Assembly: GCF_029223485.1 (NCBI RefSeq)
Contig: NZ_JARHTP010000015.1
Coordinates: 1 to 64,000 of the forward strand
DNA length: 64,000 bases
Reading direction: 5' to 3'
Source of the DNA: Streptomyces coacervatus
GTDB taxonomy: Bacteria; Actinomycetota; Actinomycetes; Streptomycetales; Streptomycetaceae
In this document: positions 1 to 7,167 of the stretch, one piece after another
Position numbering within the stretch: the stretch's first letter is position 1
How the letters are laid out: each line of letters begins with the position of its first letter
Notes under the pieces: model-generated
Database searches by the model: none
Seen by the model: only the letters and a program-made list of their open reading frames with translations
What the model was told of the DNA's origin: nothing
Translations under genes and position numbers: made by a program

Positions 1-38
1 GGGAGGGGGCGGGGGGGGGAGACCCCAGAGGAGTGGCC

Positions 39-248
39 TCACCACCAGGCCGAGTCCAGCCGCCCCTCGATCGCCCTGAGGTTCTCCCGGGAGCAGGTGT
101 CGCAGAAATACTGCCGGACGCCGTTTTCCACGGAGCAGGTCCAGGTGGGCTGCGGGCCCTCGGCCCGGGTGCCACAGCGGGCGCACACCAGGGGCTGTGG
201 CTCCGTGGGGGAGCCTGCGTCGTCACTGCCTCCGGGAAGACTCGTCAC
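39..248 (-). CDS. small zinc-ribbon protein
   Basis: A 69-residue protein with cysteines at about 22, 25, 38, 49 and 52. They include two CxxC pairs (CARC and CDTC), the pattern of a small zinc ribbon. The C-terminal part (CSRENLRAIEGRLD) looks like a compact helix. No catalytic motif is visible, so it is probably a structural or nucleic-acid/protein-binding factor, but the function is unknown. The GTG at 246-248 is chosen because the upstream in-frame extension is arginine-rich and low in information; no strong Shine-Dalgarno is visible. It lies just downstream of the wblC operon but is separated from it by a strong hairpin at 295-334, so it probably has its own promoter. Confidence 0.7.
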   Translation of the reverse strand: MTSLPGGSDDAGSPTEPQPLVCARCGTRAEGPQPTWTCSVENGVRQYFCDTCSRENLRAIEGRLDSAWW

Positions 249-294
249 CCGGTGACGATAACGCCGCGGTCGGCGGATCGGCGGGCACAACGCA

Positions 295-334
295 CCGCGG
301 GGGCCGGTCCGTTCGGACGGACCGGCCCCCGCGG
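295..334 (-). terminator. intrinsic terminator-like hairpin after the wblC operon
   Basis: An 18-bp perfect inverted repeat (295-312 pairing with 317-334) with a TCGG loop. It sits between the 107-residue ORF downstream of wblC and the zinc-ribbon gene. It has no long U-tract, which is usual for Streptomyces terminators. Confidence 0.7.
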
Positions 335-384
335 TGAGCTACTGCCTCCCGGGGTCGGGAGGCCAGAGCTTCAGGTGTGATCGG

Positions 385-708
385 TTACTGCATGACCGCC
401 ATGGCGAGCGCGCGGCGGGCGCGCAGCGAGGCGCGCTCGGCCCGGCGCTGCATCCGGCGGGCGGTCGCCAGGCGCACGGCCCGGCGTTCCCGCTCGGCCT
501 CATGCAGCCGGTCGTGCATATGCGCACGAGCCAGGGCTTCTTGGATGAGTTGCATCTCTCGGGTCCTGTTCTGACGCGAGCCTGTCGCGCCTGTGGTGGT
601 GAAATCTTCGATCGCGGAGCCGGCGGGCTCGGTGGTGGACGGCTTCATCGGGGCCTGCTTCTTGGGGTCGTTCGTGAGAGGGCGGTCGATCGTTCCGGTG
701 ATGTTCAT
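385..708 (-). CDS. conserved hypothetical protein in the wblC operon
   Basis: A 107-residue protein with no recognised domain. The N-terminal half is polar and Thr/Pro-rich. The C-terminal half (about 55-107) is a strongly basic, Arg/Ala/Glu-rich stretch that should form a long helix, possibly a coiled coil or nucleic-acid-binding helix. Its ATG overlaps the wblC stop codon (ATGA), so the two genes should be translationally coupled and co-induced with wblC. By position it may belong to the WblC antibiotic-response operon; that role is inferred only from linkage. Confidence 0.7.
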   Translation of the reverse strand: MNITGTIDRPLTNDPKKQAPMKPSTTEPAGSAIEDFTTTGATGSRQNRTREMQLIQEALARAHMHDRLHEAERERRAVRLATARRMQRRAERASLRARRALAMAVMQ

Positions 709-1073
709 GCTGTGACCGGGTTCTTGCGCGGGCGGCCACGCGGCCGCTTCCGGGCGACGACGACACCCTGGACGAACAGCTCGCCACCCCAGACGCCCCA
801 GGGCTCACGCCGCTCCTTGGCGCCGGCGAGGCAGGCCTCGATCAGCGGGCAGGTGCGGCAGAGGGACTTGGCGTACTCGACGTCGGCCGGCGACTCGGCG
901 AAGAAGACCTCCGGGTCGTAGGAACGGCAGGGGACGGGTACGCCGAGGTTCTCGATGGCGTCGTCGAGCGCGGTGAGCGCAGTGAGCGGGATCAAGGTGG
1001 AGTCCTCCGTGAGGCCGGGCGGGGGGATCGTTTCGGAAGGCGGTACGGACGGGGCGTGCGCTTCGAGTTGCAC
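705..1073 (-). CDS. wblC: WhiB-family transcription factor WblC (WhiB7 orthologue)
   Basis: A 122-residue WhiB-like [4Fe-4S] protein. Cluster ligands are the four cysteines at about 49, 72, 75 and 81 (C...CxxCx5C). They are followed by the G-[VI]-W-G-G turn (93-97) and a C-terminal AT-hook RGRP (112-115) in a basic tail, the combination diagnostic of WhiB7/WblC rather than other Wbl proteins. Members bind sigma-HrdB region 4 and A/T-rich DNA just upstream of -35 elements, activating intrinsic resistance genes when translation is inhibited. The GTG at 1071-1073 is chosen because a GAGGAAG Shine-Dalgarno lies just upstream, and translation from there matches the usual family N-terminus as I recall it. 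The gene is preceded by a long leader with an upstream ORF and an attenuator hairpin, and overlaps the next ORF by 4 bp. Confidence 0.95.
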   Translation of the reverse strand: MQLEAHAPSVPPSETIPPPGLTEDSTLIPLTALTALDDAIENLGVPVPCRSYDPEVFFAESPADVEYAKSLCRTCPLIEACLAGAKERREPWGVWGGELFVQGVVVARKRPRGRPRKNPVTA

Positions 1074-1186
1074 GGTTGGTCTTCCTCGTCTGGTCGTTCC
1101 GGTCCTGTTGGACCGGGTGGCGGCTGGTACCGGGTTCAGCTCTTGTCCCGAGGCCCCTTCGGTCCGTCGTCCCCGTTCGGGGAAAA

Positions 1187-1224
1187 CAGAAGGGCCGCGG
1201 ATCCCGGATGGGGTTCCGCGGCCC
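1187..1224 (-). terminator. wblC leader attenuator (Rho-independent terminator)
   Basis: On the minus strand a 14-bp stem with one mismatch (1224-1211 pairing with 1205-1192, 5-nt loop) is followed by a U-rich run (TTCTGTTTTC, 1191-1182). It lies inside the wblC leader, about 120 nt before the start codon, so transcripts would end here unless the stem is prevented from forming. Attenuation by an upstream ORF is established for whiB7/wblC genes; this hairpin is the obvious terminator candidate. Confidence 0.8.
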
Positions 1225-1248
1225 TGAAGGCGCCGGCCTGATCGGCGA

Positions 1249-1575
1249 TCAGGCTGGATCACTCCAGGGTTCTGGCCCACGGAAGGCCCACATCTGGTGG
1301 TGCTGCGTCGTCTGCTTCCGGCTTCCGGCACCGGCCGCCGTAAAGGCATAGGCCTGCGCCTGTGCCACTACTGCTTCCAGTGCCTTGGTCGGTCGCTCAT
1401 TGCGCTCACGGATGGGAAGACCCGTGAGAGAAACGGGGGAGGACGCCAGCCGACCGGCAGGAATGCCGGACAGACCGGTGCCCGGGTTCGAGGCGCCGAG
1501 CATGCACAGGGAGGCGACGACCGAGCGATCGGTCATTTTGACGGTGCTGATGGAGCTGCTGTTGATGCTGATCAC
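1249..1575 (-). CDS. candidate upstream ORF in the wblC leader
   Basis: A reading frame of 108 codons begins at a GTG (1573-1575) preceded by a near-perfect Shine-Dalgarno (AGGAGG about 8 nt upstream). It ends with TGA at 1249-1251, about 24 nt before the attenuator stem. The stop codon lies inside a small perfect hairpin (CCTGATC/GATCAGG, 1237-1253). This arrangement suits ribosome-controlled attenuation: stalled or slowed ribosomes on the uORF would change folding ahead of the terminator. In-frame ATGs occur inside it (for example at the MTDRS position), so the true uORF may be shorter. The peptide shows no domain and need not be a stable product. Confidence 0.5.
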   Translation of the reverse strand: MISINSSSISTVKMTDRSVVASLCMLGASNPGTGLSGIPAGRLASSPVSLTGLPIRERNERPTKALEAVVAQAQAYAFTAAGAGSRKQTTQHHQMWAFRGPEPWSDPA

Positions 1576-1686
1576 TGGACTCGCCTCCTCTCGGCGCTTC
1601 GGGGACTGGGGTGAGCCAGTCCGACGGATATGCAAGTAGAACACGGAATCGGGGCCTCCGAGAAGGCCTCCGTCCCCGTGGCTAAG

Positions 1687-1726
1687 AACCTATGGGGATT
1701 GCTGGGGCATGCGCAAACTATTTTTT
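1687..1726 (-). promoter_or_regulatory. wblC promoter with upstream A-tract
   Basis: Reading the minus strand there is a -35 TTGCGC (1716-1711), an 18-bp spacer and a -10 TAGGTT (1692-1687). A run of six A residues (1726-1721) lies 4 bp upstream of the -35. WhiB7/WblC-dependent promoters are known for an A/T-rich block immediately upstream of -35, so this fits positive autoregulation. Transcription would start near 1680, giving a leader of about 600 nt. Confidence 0.65.
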
Positions 1727-1739
1727 CGACGAGTTTGAA

Positions 1740-3935
1740 TCAGTCCCCTTCGTCCTCTTTTTCAGGCTCGCGACCTGCGCAGAGGGCCAGGACATCGGCC
1801 CCGTAGCGGTTGAGCTTGCGCACGCCGACCCCGGGGATCCGGGCCAGTTCGCCCTCCTCGTCGGGGGCGGCCTCGGCGATGGCCATCAGTGTCTTGTCGG
1901 TGAAGACGCAGAAGGCGGGTTGTCCGCTGCGCTGCGCCTGGTCGGCGCGCCATTCGCGCAGCCGCTCGTAGAGGCCCTCGTCCATGTCGGAGGGGCAGTC
2001 CTCGCAGCGCATCAGTTTCATCTCGCCGGCGTCGGTGAGCGTGCGCCCGCACACCCGGCAGCGGGCGGGGGTGCGTTGTGTGCGCCGGGGTACGGCGTCC
2101 GGTCTGCTTGTGAAGCCGCGCTCGACTCCCCCTGCGCCACTTGCCGCGGTACGGCCGACGGTGGCGGTGGAGCCAGGGCGGAGCCCGTCCAGGAAGCGGC
2201 TGGGGCGGCGGTTCGGGCGGCCGCCGGGTGAGCGGGACAGTGACCAGGAGACGTGGAGGCGCTCCCGGGCCCGGGTGACACCGACATAGAGGAGGCGGCG
2301 CTCCTCCTCGATCTGTTCGTCGGTCTTTGCGTAGGTGATCGGCATCATGCCTTCGGCGACGCCGACCAGGAAGACGACGTCCCATTCCAGGCCCTTGGCC
2401 GAGTGCAGGGAGGCCAGGGTGACGCCCTGGACGGTCGGGGCGTGCTGGGCGCCTGCCCGCTCGTCGAGTTCCGCGACGAGGTCGGCGAGGGTGGCGCCGG
2501 GTTTGGCGGCGGCGAAGTCGTGCGCGAGGTTCACCAGGGCGGCGAGGGACTCCCAGCGCTCTCGGACCGCACCGGAGCCGGCCGGGGGCTGTGGGGTCCA
2601 GCCCTCCCCCGACAGCACGGCACGCACCTGGGAGGGCAGGTCCACGGCGTCGTCGAGAAGAGAGTCGTTGCCGCCGAAGCGGGCTGCGCCGCGCAGGGCG
2701 ACGCCCGCCTTGCGTACCTCCGGGCGGTCGAAGAACCGCTCGGCGCCGCGCAGCTGGTAGGGGACTCCGGCGTCGGCGAGGGCCTGCTCGTAGGTCTCGG
2801 ACTGGGAGTTCGTCCGGAACAGGATGGCGATCTCGCTGGCCGGGACGCCCGCGTCCATGAGTTCGCTGATGCGGCGGGCGGCGCCCTCGGCTTCGGCGGG
2901 CTCGTCGGTGTATTCGGTGTAGCCGGGCTCGGGGCCCGCCTCGCGCTGGGAGATCAGTTCCAGTCGGTGGTCGGCGGCGCGGCCTCGGGCCTGGGCGAGG
3001 AGGCCGTTGGCGAGATGGACGACCTGGGGGGTGGAGCGGTAGTCGCGGACCAGTTTGACGACGGTGGCTCCGGGGTGGCGGGTGCGGAAGTCGAGAAGGT
3101 GGTCCGGGGTTGCTCCGGTGAACGAGTAGATCGTCTGGCTGGCGTCGCCCACGACGCACAGGTTGTCCCGTTCGCCGAGCCACAGTTCGAGGAGGCGCTG
3201 CTGGAGGGGGCTGACGTCCTGGTATTCGTCGACCACGAAGTGCTGGTACTGGGAGCGGATCTGTTCGGCGATGTCGTGCCGGTCCTGGAGGATGGCGACG
3301 GTCAGCAGCAGGACGTCCTCGAAGTCGATGACGGAGCGGTCCCGTTTGAGGTCTTCGTAGACGGAGTAGAGCTGGGCGATCTCGGCCGGGTCGCGGGGGG
3401 CGTCACGGCCGGCTTTGGCGGCGGCGGGGGCGTAGTCGGCGGGGACGGTCTGGGTGACCTTGGACCACTCGATCTCGGCGGTGACGTCCCGCAGTTCGCC
3501 GCGGTCGAGGCGGATGCGGCAGGCGGCGGCCGCGTCGGCGACGAGCTGGATCTTGCGGTCGACGAGCCGGGGCATGGAGCCACCGACTGCTTTCGGCCAG
3601 AAGTACTGCAGCTGGCGGAGGGCGGCCGAGTGGAAGGTGCGGGCCTGGACACCGGTCGCGCCGAGCTGGCGGAGCCGGCCGCGCATCTCGCCGGCGGCGC
3701 GGTTGGTGAAGGTGACGGCGAGCACGCTGGAGGGCTGGAGGATTCCGGCGCGCACCCCGTAGGCGATGCGGTGGGTGATGGCCCGGGTCTTGCCCGTGCC
3801 GGCGCCCGCCAGGACGCACACCGGTCCGCGCAGGGCGGTGGCCACCTCGCGCTGCTCGGGGTCGAGCCCTTCGAGCACCGCGTCGGCCGAGTCGGGGGCC
3901 TGCGGGAAGAGCGTGGAGTGCGTTGCTGCTGTCAC
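1740..3935 (-). CDS. uvrD2: ATP-dependent DNA helicase UvrD2 (SF1, with HRDC domain)
   Basis: A 731-residue SF1A helicase. The Walker A motif GAGTGKT is at 44-50, DEYQD (motif II) at about 236-240, and the later SF1 motifs are intact, including HSAKGLEWD and LLYVGVTRARE. The C-terminus has a tetracysteine knot (about 626, 629, 644, 647) followed by an HRDC domain (about 655-720), exactly the architecture of mycobacterial UvrD2, in which the cysteine module supports unwinding. It is a 3'-5' helicase in DNA repair. The GTG at 3933-3935 is preferred; a longer in-frame start at 4022 adds a Pro/His-rich stretch unlike a family N-terminus. It is divergent from mrx1 and upstream of wblC, the order known in mycobacteria. 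Confidence 0.93.
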   Translation of the reverse strand: MTAATHSTLFPQAPDSADAVLEGLDPEQREVATALRGPVCVLAGAGTGKTRAITHRIAYGVRAGILQPSSVLAVTFTNRAAGEMRGRLRQLGATGVQARTFHSAALRQLQYFWPKAVGGSMPRLVDRKIQLVADAAAACRIRLDRGELRDVTAEIEWSKVTQTVPADYAPAAAKAGRDAPRDPAEIAQLYSVYEDLKRDRSVIDFEDVLLLTVAILQDRHDIAEQIRSQYQHFVVDEYQDVSPLQQRLLELWLGERDNLCVVGDASQTIYSFTGATPDHLLDFRTRHPGATVVKLVRDYRSTPQVVHLANGLLAQARGRAADHRLELISQREAGPEPGYTEYTDEPAEAEGAARRISELMDAGVPASEIAILFRTNSQSETYEQALADAGVPYQLRGAERFFDRPEVRKAGVALRGAARFGGNDSLLDDAVDLPSQVRAVLSGEGWTPQPPAGSGAVRERWESLAALVNLAHDFAAAKPGATLADLVAELDERAGAQHAPTVQGVTLASLHSAKGLEWDVVFLVGVAEGMMPITYAKTDEQIEEERRLLYVGVTRARERLHVSWSLSRSPGGRPNRRPSRFLDGLRPGSTATVGRTAASGAGGVERGFTSRPDAVPRRTQRTPARCRVCGRTLTDAGEMKLMRCEDCPSDMDEGLYERLREWRADQAQRSGQPAFCVFTDKTLMAIAEAAPDEEGELARIPGVGVRKLNRYGADVLALCAGREPEKEDEGD

Positions 3936-4043
3936 ATGGCCATGCTGCCAGGTCGGTGGAGACGGGTGCGGCGGTTGTCCACAGGCAGGTGCCTGCAGTC
4001 GTACTAATGCGGCAGGCGTCACGTCCGGTGCGGTACCGCGGGT

Positions 4044-4070
4044 GGGAATGGTGGCCCTGTCAAGTACGTT
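4044..4070 (+). promoter_or_regulatory. sigma-R-type promoter of mrx1
   Basis: GGGAAT at 4044-4049 and GTT at 4068-4070 are separated by exactly 18 nt, matching the SigR/SigH consensus GGGAAT-N18-GTT. It lies 49 bp before the mycoredoxin start. Sigma-R controls the thiol-oxidative stress regulon in Streptomyces, so this placement is functionally consistent. Confidence 0.85.
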
Positions 4071-4118
4071 CCCTCTCTGCGACCAAGCATCCCCGAGCAG
4101 CTGAGGAGCGCGAGAGAC

Positions 4119-4361
4119 ATGCCGGGCACTGTGACGATGTACAGCACCACGTGGTGTGGCTACTGCCGTCGGCTGAAGAGCCAGATGGACCGCGAGGGCA
4201 TCACGTACAACGAGATCAACATCGAGCAGGACCCGGATTCCGCGGCGTTCGTGGAGAAGGCGAATGGCGGAAACCAGACGGTGCCGACGGTGCTTTTCCC
4301 GGACGGTTCGACGCTGACGAACCCGTCGCTGGCGCAGGTGAAGCAGAAGATCGGCGCTTAG
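4119..4361 (+). CDS. mrx1: mycoredoxin (glutaredoxin-like)
   Basis: An 80-residue thioredoxin-fold protein with the CGYC active site at residues 13-16 and the cis-proline TVP motif near residue 56. Full-length homologues of this size with CGYC are mycoredoxins. They reduce mycothiol mixed disulfides on proteins in actinobacteria, using mycothiol and mycothione reductase as the electron source. The start is unambiguous, with ATG following gagagac. A consensus sigma-R promoter precedes it and a hairpin terminator follows at 4386-4416, so it is a monocistronic oxidative-stress gene divergent from uvrD2. Confidence 0.95.
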   Translation: MPGTVTMYSTTWCGYCRRLKSQMDREGITYNEINIEQDPDSAAFVEKANGGNQTVPTVLFPDGSTLTNPSLAQVKQKIGA

Positions 4362-4385
4362 CCGCTCTGTTGTTTCGGTGCGGAG

Positions 4386-4416
4386 GGCGGTCCCTGAGGT
4401 GCTCTCAGGGGCCGCC
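4386..4416 (+). terminator. terminator after mrx1
   Basis: A 12-bp stem (GGCGG + CCCTGAG against CTCAGGG + CCGCC) with a 5-nt loop, followed by TTCC, begins 25 bp after the mrx1 stop. Its right arm overlaps the end of the convergent methyltransferase remnant. Confidence 0.65.
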
Positions 4417-4638
4417 TTCCTGTGCTGTGTCCCACACCATCGTGGAGCGCCGCAGCAGTCGGCAGCGGACCGGCATCCCAGCCGGGCTCCTCATCAGCCG
4501 GGCGGCCTTCGCCGCGAGCTTGCGCGCGAGCAGCCTGTCCCCGCATCCGATGTCCAGGGCCGCCTCGCACCTGTCCGGCATGGCTGCGAGCACCACGGGG
4601 TGGTGGTGGACGTTGTGGTTCCGGTACGGGTCGGTCAT
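4405..4638 (-). pseudogene. internally deleted SAM-dependent methyltransferase remnant
   Basis: A 77-codon frame starts with the N-terminus typical of class I methyltransferases (YRNHNVHHHPVVL) and a motif I glycine loop (LDIGCGDRLLARKLA). It then jumps to a stretch resembling the family's C-terminal signature (RCRLLRRSTMVW, compare RHLLWRYSLVW). The roughly 130 residues expected between them, with SAM-binding motifs II-IV and the catalytic core, are missing. Motif I itself has GDR where GDG is expected. It lies 14 bp past the end of nudC. I read it as a decayed gene that lost its middle by in-frame deletion; a non-methyltransferase short peptide is the alternative. Confidence 0.6.
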
Positions 4639-4652
4639 CCGGCGCTGTCGCC

Positions 4653-5609
4653 TCAGATGAAGCTCCTCGTCGGGAGCGGCTTGCCGTACCACATCTCGAT
4701 CAGGCGGGCCGCGATCGAGATGCCGTACGGAGGCAGTACCTCGCCGGACTCGAAGGCGGCGCCCAGGTCGTCCCGGGAGAACCAGCGGGCTTCGTGGATC
4801 TCGTCGCCGTCGACGTTGATCTCGGTCGAGGTCGCGCGGGCCATGAAGCCGAGCATGAGGCTGGACGGGAAGGGCCAGGGCTGGCTGGCGACGTATTCGA
4901 CGGCGCCGACGGTGACGCCTGCCTCCTCGAAGACCTCGCGGCGCACCGACTGTTCGATGGACTCGCCGGGCTCGACGAAGCCGGCGAGCGTGGAGAAGCG
5001 GCCCTCGGGCCAGTGCACCTGGCGGCCGAGCAGGATGCGGTCCTTCTCGTCGGTGACGGCCATGATCACGGCGGGGTCGGTGCGCGGGTAGTGCTCGGCG
5101 CCGCAGGCGGAGCAGCGGCGGATGTGGCCGGCCGCGGCGATGACCGTGCGCTCGCCGCAGCGGGAGCAGAAGCGGTGGGTGCGCTGCCAGTTCTCCAGGC
5201 CGACCGCGTGCACCATCAGGCCCGTGTCACGGGGCGAGAGGAGGAGGCCGGCCTCGCGCAGGCCGGCCGGGCGCGCGGACTGGTCGATGCGGCCGGGCAG
5301 CGCGTCCTTCTGGAGGGCGAAGTAGCTGACGCCGTCCTCGTCGGTGCCCAGGAAGTAGCGGTGTGCCTCGGTCAGGGGGGCTTCGAAGGAGGGGGTCATG
5401 ACGAGTTCGGTGCGGCCGTCGGCCGTCTCGTCGATGAGGACCTGGCCGCCGGAGACCACGAAGCAGCGGGTCGTGGGGTGGCTCCATGCTGCCGCGAGCC
5501 AGGCCTCGTCGAGCCGGTGGTGGGCGGCGCGGTCGATGCCGCTGGGGGCAGTGAGCGAGATGGGGCGGTCGGCGGTGTGGTCGGTCCAGGTGGTCACGGG
5601 TGCTTCCAA
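4653..5609 (-). CDS. nudC: NudC-type NADH pyrophosphatase (Nudix hydrolase)
   Basis: A 318-residue protein in the NudC layout. There is an N-terminal NudC-like domain, a four-cysteine zinc ribbon (C148, C151, C166, C169), the Nudix box at about 210-232 (GFVEPGES...REVFEEAG) and the NADH-specific SQPWPFP motif at 242-248. Such enzymes cleave NADH/NAD+ to NMN(H) and AMP and can remove NAD caps from RNA. A GTG four codons in (VTTWTD) is an alternative start. The order adnA-adnB-M20 peptidase-nudC on one strand, with mrx1 and uvrD2 nearby, matches the mycobacterial neighbourhood apart from the M20 gene. Confidence 0.92.
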   Translation of the reverse strand: MEAPVTTWTDHTADRPISLTAPSGIDRAAHHRLDEAWLAAAWSHPTTRCFVVSGGQVLIDETADGRTELVMTPSFEAPLTEAHRYFLGTDEDGVSYFALQKDALPGRIDQSARPAGLREAGLLLSPRDTGLMVHAVGLENWQRTHRFCSRCGERTVIAAAGHIRRCSACGAEHYPRTDPAVIMAVTDEKDRILLGRQVHWPEGRFSTLAGFVEPGESIEQSVRREVFEEAGVTVGAVEYVASQPWPFPSSLMLGFMARATSTEINVDGDEIHEARWFSRDDLGAAFESGEVLPPYGISIAARLIEMWYGKPLPTRSFI

Positions 5610-5753
5610 CTCCCCCTGTGGAACGGATTGTTTCGGCGGGCGGTTAGGCGGGACGGACGGTGGGAGGCGACCGGGTCCGGTGGGGCTGGGCGGTGCGGGG
5701 CGGCCTTTTCAGTCTGCCCCGCGCGCGATGCCGCTACGGATGGCGCGGGGCGC

Positions 5754-7157
5754 TCAGGGGGCATGGCGCCAGGTCTCGGCGAGGTCGCCCCACAGGTATG
5801 CGCTGGCCTCGACGCCCTTGAGGAGCAGCTCGAGTTCGACCTTCTCGTTCGGGGCGTGCCAGCCGTCGGACGGGACGGAGATGCCCAGGAAGAGCACGGG
5901 TGCGCCGAGGACTTCCTGGAGGTCTGCGGCGGGTCCGGAGCCGCCCTCGCGTGTGAAGCGGACGGGTTTGTCGAAGGCGCGGCCCATCGCGCGGGCGACG
6001 GACTGCAGGGCGGGATGGTCCAGGGGTGTCAGGCAGGGGCGGGTGGCCGCGGCGAACGTGATCTCGTACCGGATGCCTGCGGGTACCTGCTGGGCGGCCC
6101 AGGCGCGGACGGCCTTCTCGATGTGGTCGGGGTCCTGGCCCGCGACGAGGCGGAAGGAGAGTTTCACCATGGCCGAGGACGGGATGATCGTCTTGCTGCC
6201 GGGGCCCTGGTAGCCGCCGCCGATGCCGTTCACCTCGGCGGTGGGGCGGGCCCAGATGCGCTCCAGGGTGGTGTGCCCGGCTTCGCCGTGGAGGGCGTAC
6301 GACTTGGCGGTGCGCAGCCACTGCTGCTCGTCGAAGGGCAGCTCGGCGAAGAGTTCGCGCTCGCGGTCGGTGAGTTCGACGATGCCGTCGTAGAAGCCGG
6401 GGATTGCGACGCGCGCGTGCTCGTCGTGCAGGGCGGCGACCAGGCGGGCGGCGGCGGTGGCCGGGTTGGGTACGGCGCCGCCGAAGGAGCCTGAGTGGAT
6501 GTCCTGGTCGGGGCCGGAGAAGTGGATCTCGCACTCGGCGAGGCCGCGCATGCCGGTGCACACCGTGGGGGTGTCCTCGGACCACATGCCGGTGTCGGAG
6601 ACGATCACGGCGTCGGCGGCGAGCCGGTCCGTGTGCTCCTCGACGAGGGCCCGGAAGTGCGGCGAGCCGGACTCCTCCTCGCCCTCGATCAGCAGCTTCA
6701 GATGGACTGCGGGGGCGGTGCGGCCGGTGGCGGCGAGGTGGGCGCGGACGCCGAGTGTGTGAAAGAACACCTGGCCCTTGTCGTCGGCCGCTCCGCGCGC
6801 GTGGAGACGGTTTTCGCGGACGACGGGTTCGAAGGGCTCGCTGTCCCAGCCGTCCTCGCGGGCGGCGGGCTGCACGTCGTGATGGCCGTAGACCAGGACC
6901 GTGGGCGCTGCGGGGTCGGTGGCCGGCCACTCGGCGAAGACGGCGGGGGCGCCCGGCGTCTCCCAGACCTCCGTGGTCGTGAAGCCGGTGTCCTTGAGTT
7001 TGGCGGCGAGCCAGTCGGCGCTGCGGCGTACGTCGGGCGCGTGGTCGGGCTGGGCCGACACGGACGGGATGCGCAGCCACTCCGCGAGGTCGTCGAGGAA
7101 GGCGGCACGGTGCTGCTCGATGTACGAACGGACGGCGCTGTCCGGGGTCTGGCTCAT
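5754..7157 (-). CDS. M20-family metallodipeptidase
   Basis: A 467-residue M20 peptidase. Di-zinc motifs are visible: GHHDVQP (near 90), ARGAADDKG (near 121) and the EGEEESGS catalytic/ligand glutamates (near 159). A dimerisation/lid domain follows, and GWHAPNE near the C-terminus supplies the last histidine. The family hydrolyses dipeptides such as Xaa-His or Cys-Gly in the cytoplasm; no signal peptide is seen. The ATG at 7155-7157 is chosen over an in-frame upstream extension rich in Arg/Trp. It starts 10 bp after the adnB stop, so it is probably cotranscribed with adnAB. Confidence 0.9.
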   Translation of the reverse strand: MSQTPDSAVRSYIEQHRAAFLDDLAEWLRIPSVSAQPDHAPDVRRSADWLAAKLKDTGFTTTEVWETPGAPAVFAEWPATDPAAPTVLVYGHHDVQPAAREDGWDSEPFEPVVRENRLHARGAADDKGQVFFHTLGVRAHLAATGRTAPAVHLKLLIEGEEESGSPHFRALVEEHTDRLAADAVIVSDTGMWSEDTPTVCTGMRGLAECEIHFSGPDQDIHSGSFGGAVPNPATAAARLVAALHDEHARVAIPGFYDGIVELTDRERELFAELPFDEQQWLRTAKSYALHGEAGHTTLERIWARPTAEVNGIGGGYQGPGSKTIIPSSAMVKLSFRLVAGQDPDHIEKAVRAWAAQQVPAGIRYEITFAAATRPCLTPLDHPALQSVARAMGRAFDKPVRFTREGGSGPAADLQEVLGAPVLFLGISVPSDGWHAPNEKVELELLLKGVEASAYLWGDLAETWRHAP

Positions 7158-7167
7158 GGTCACGAGC

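Noticed and set aside
4358..4570. 70-codon minus-strand ORF overlapping the methyltransferase remnant
   Set aside because: Wrong frame for the methyltransferase motifs, Arg/Pro-rich, and it overlaps the mrx1 end.
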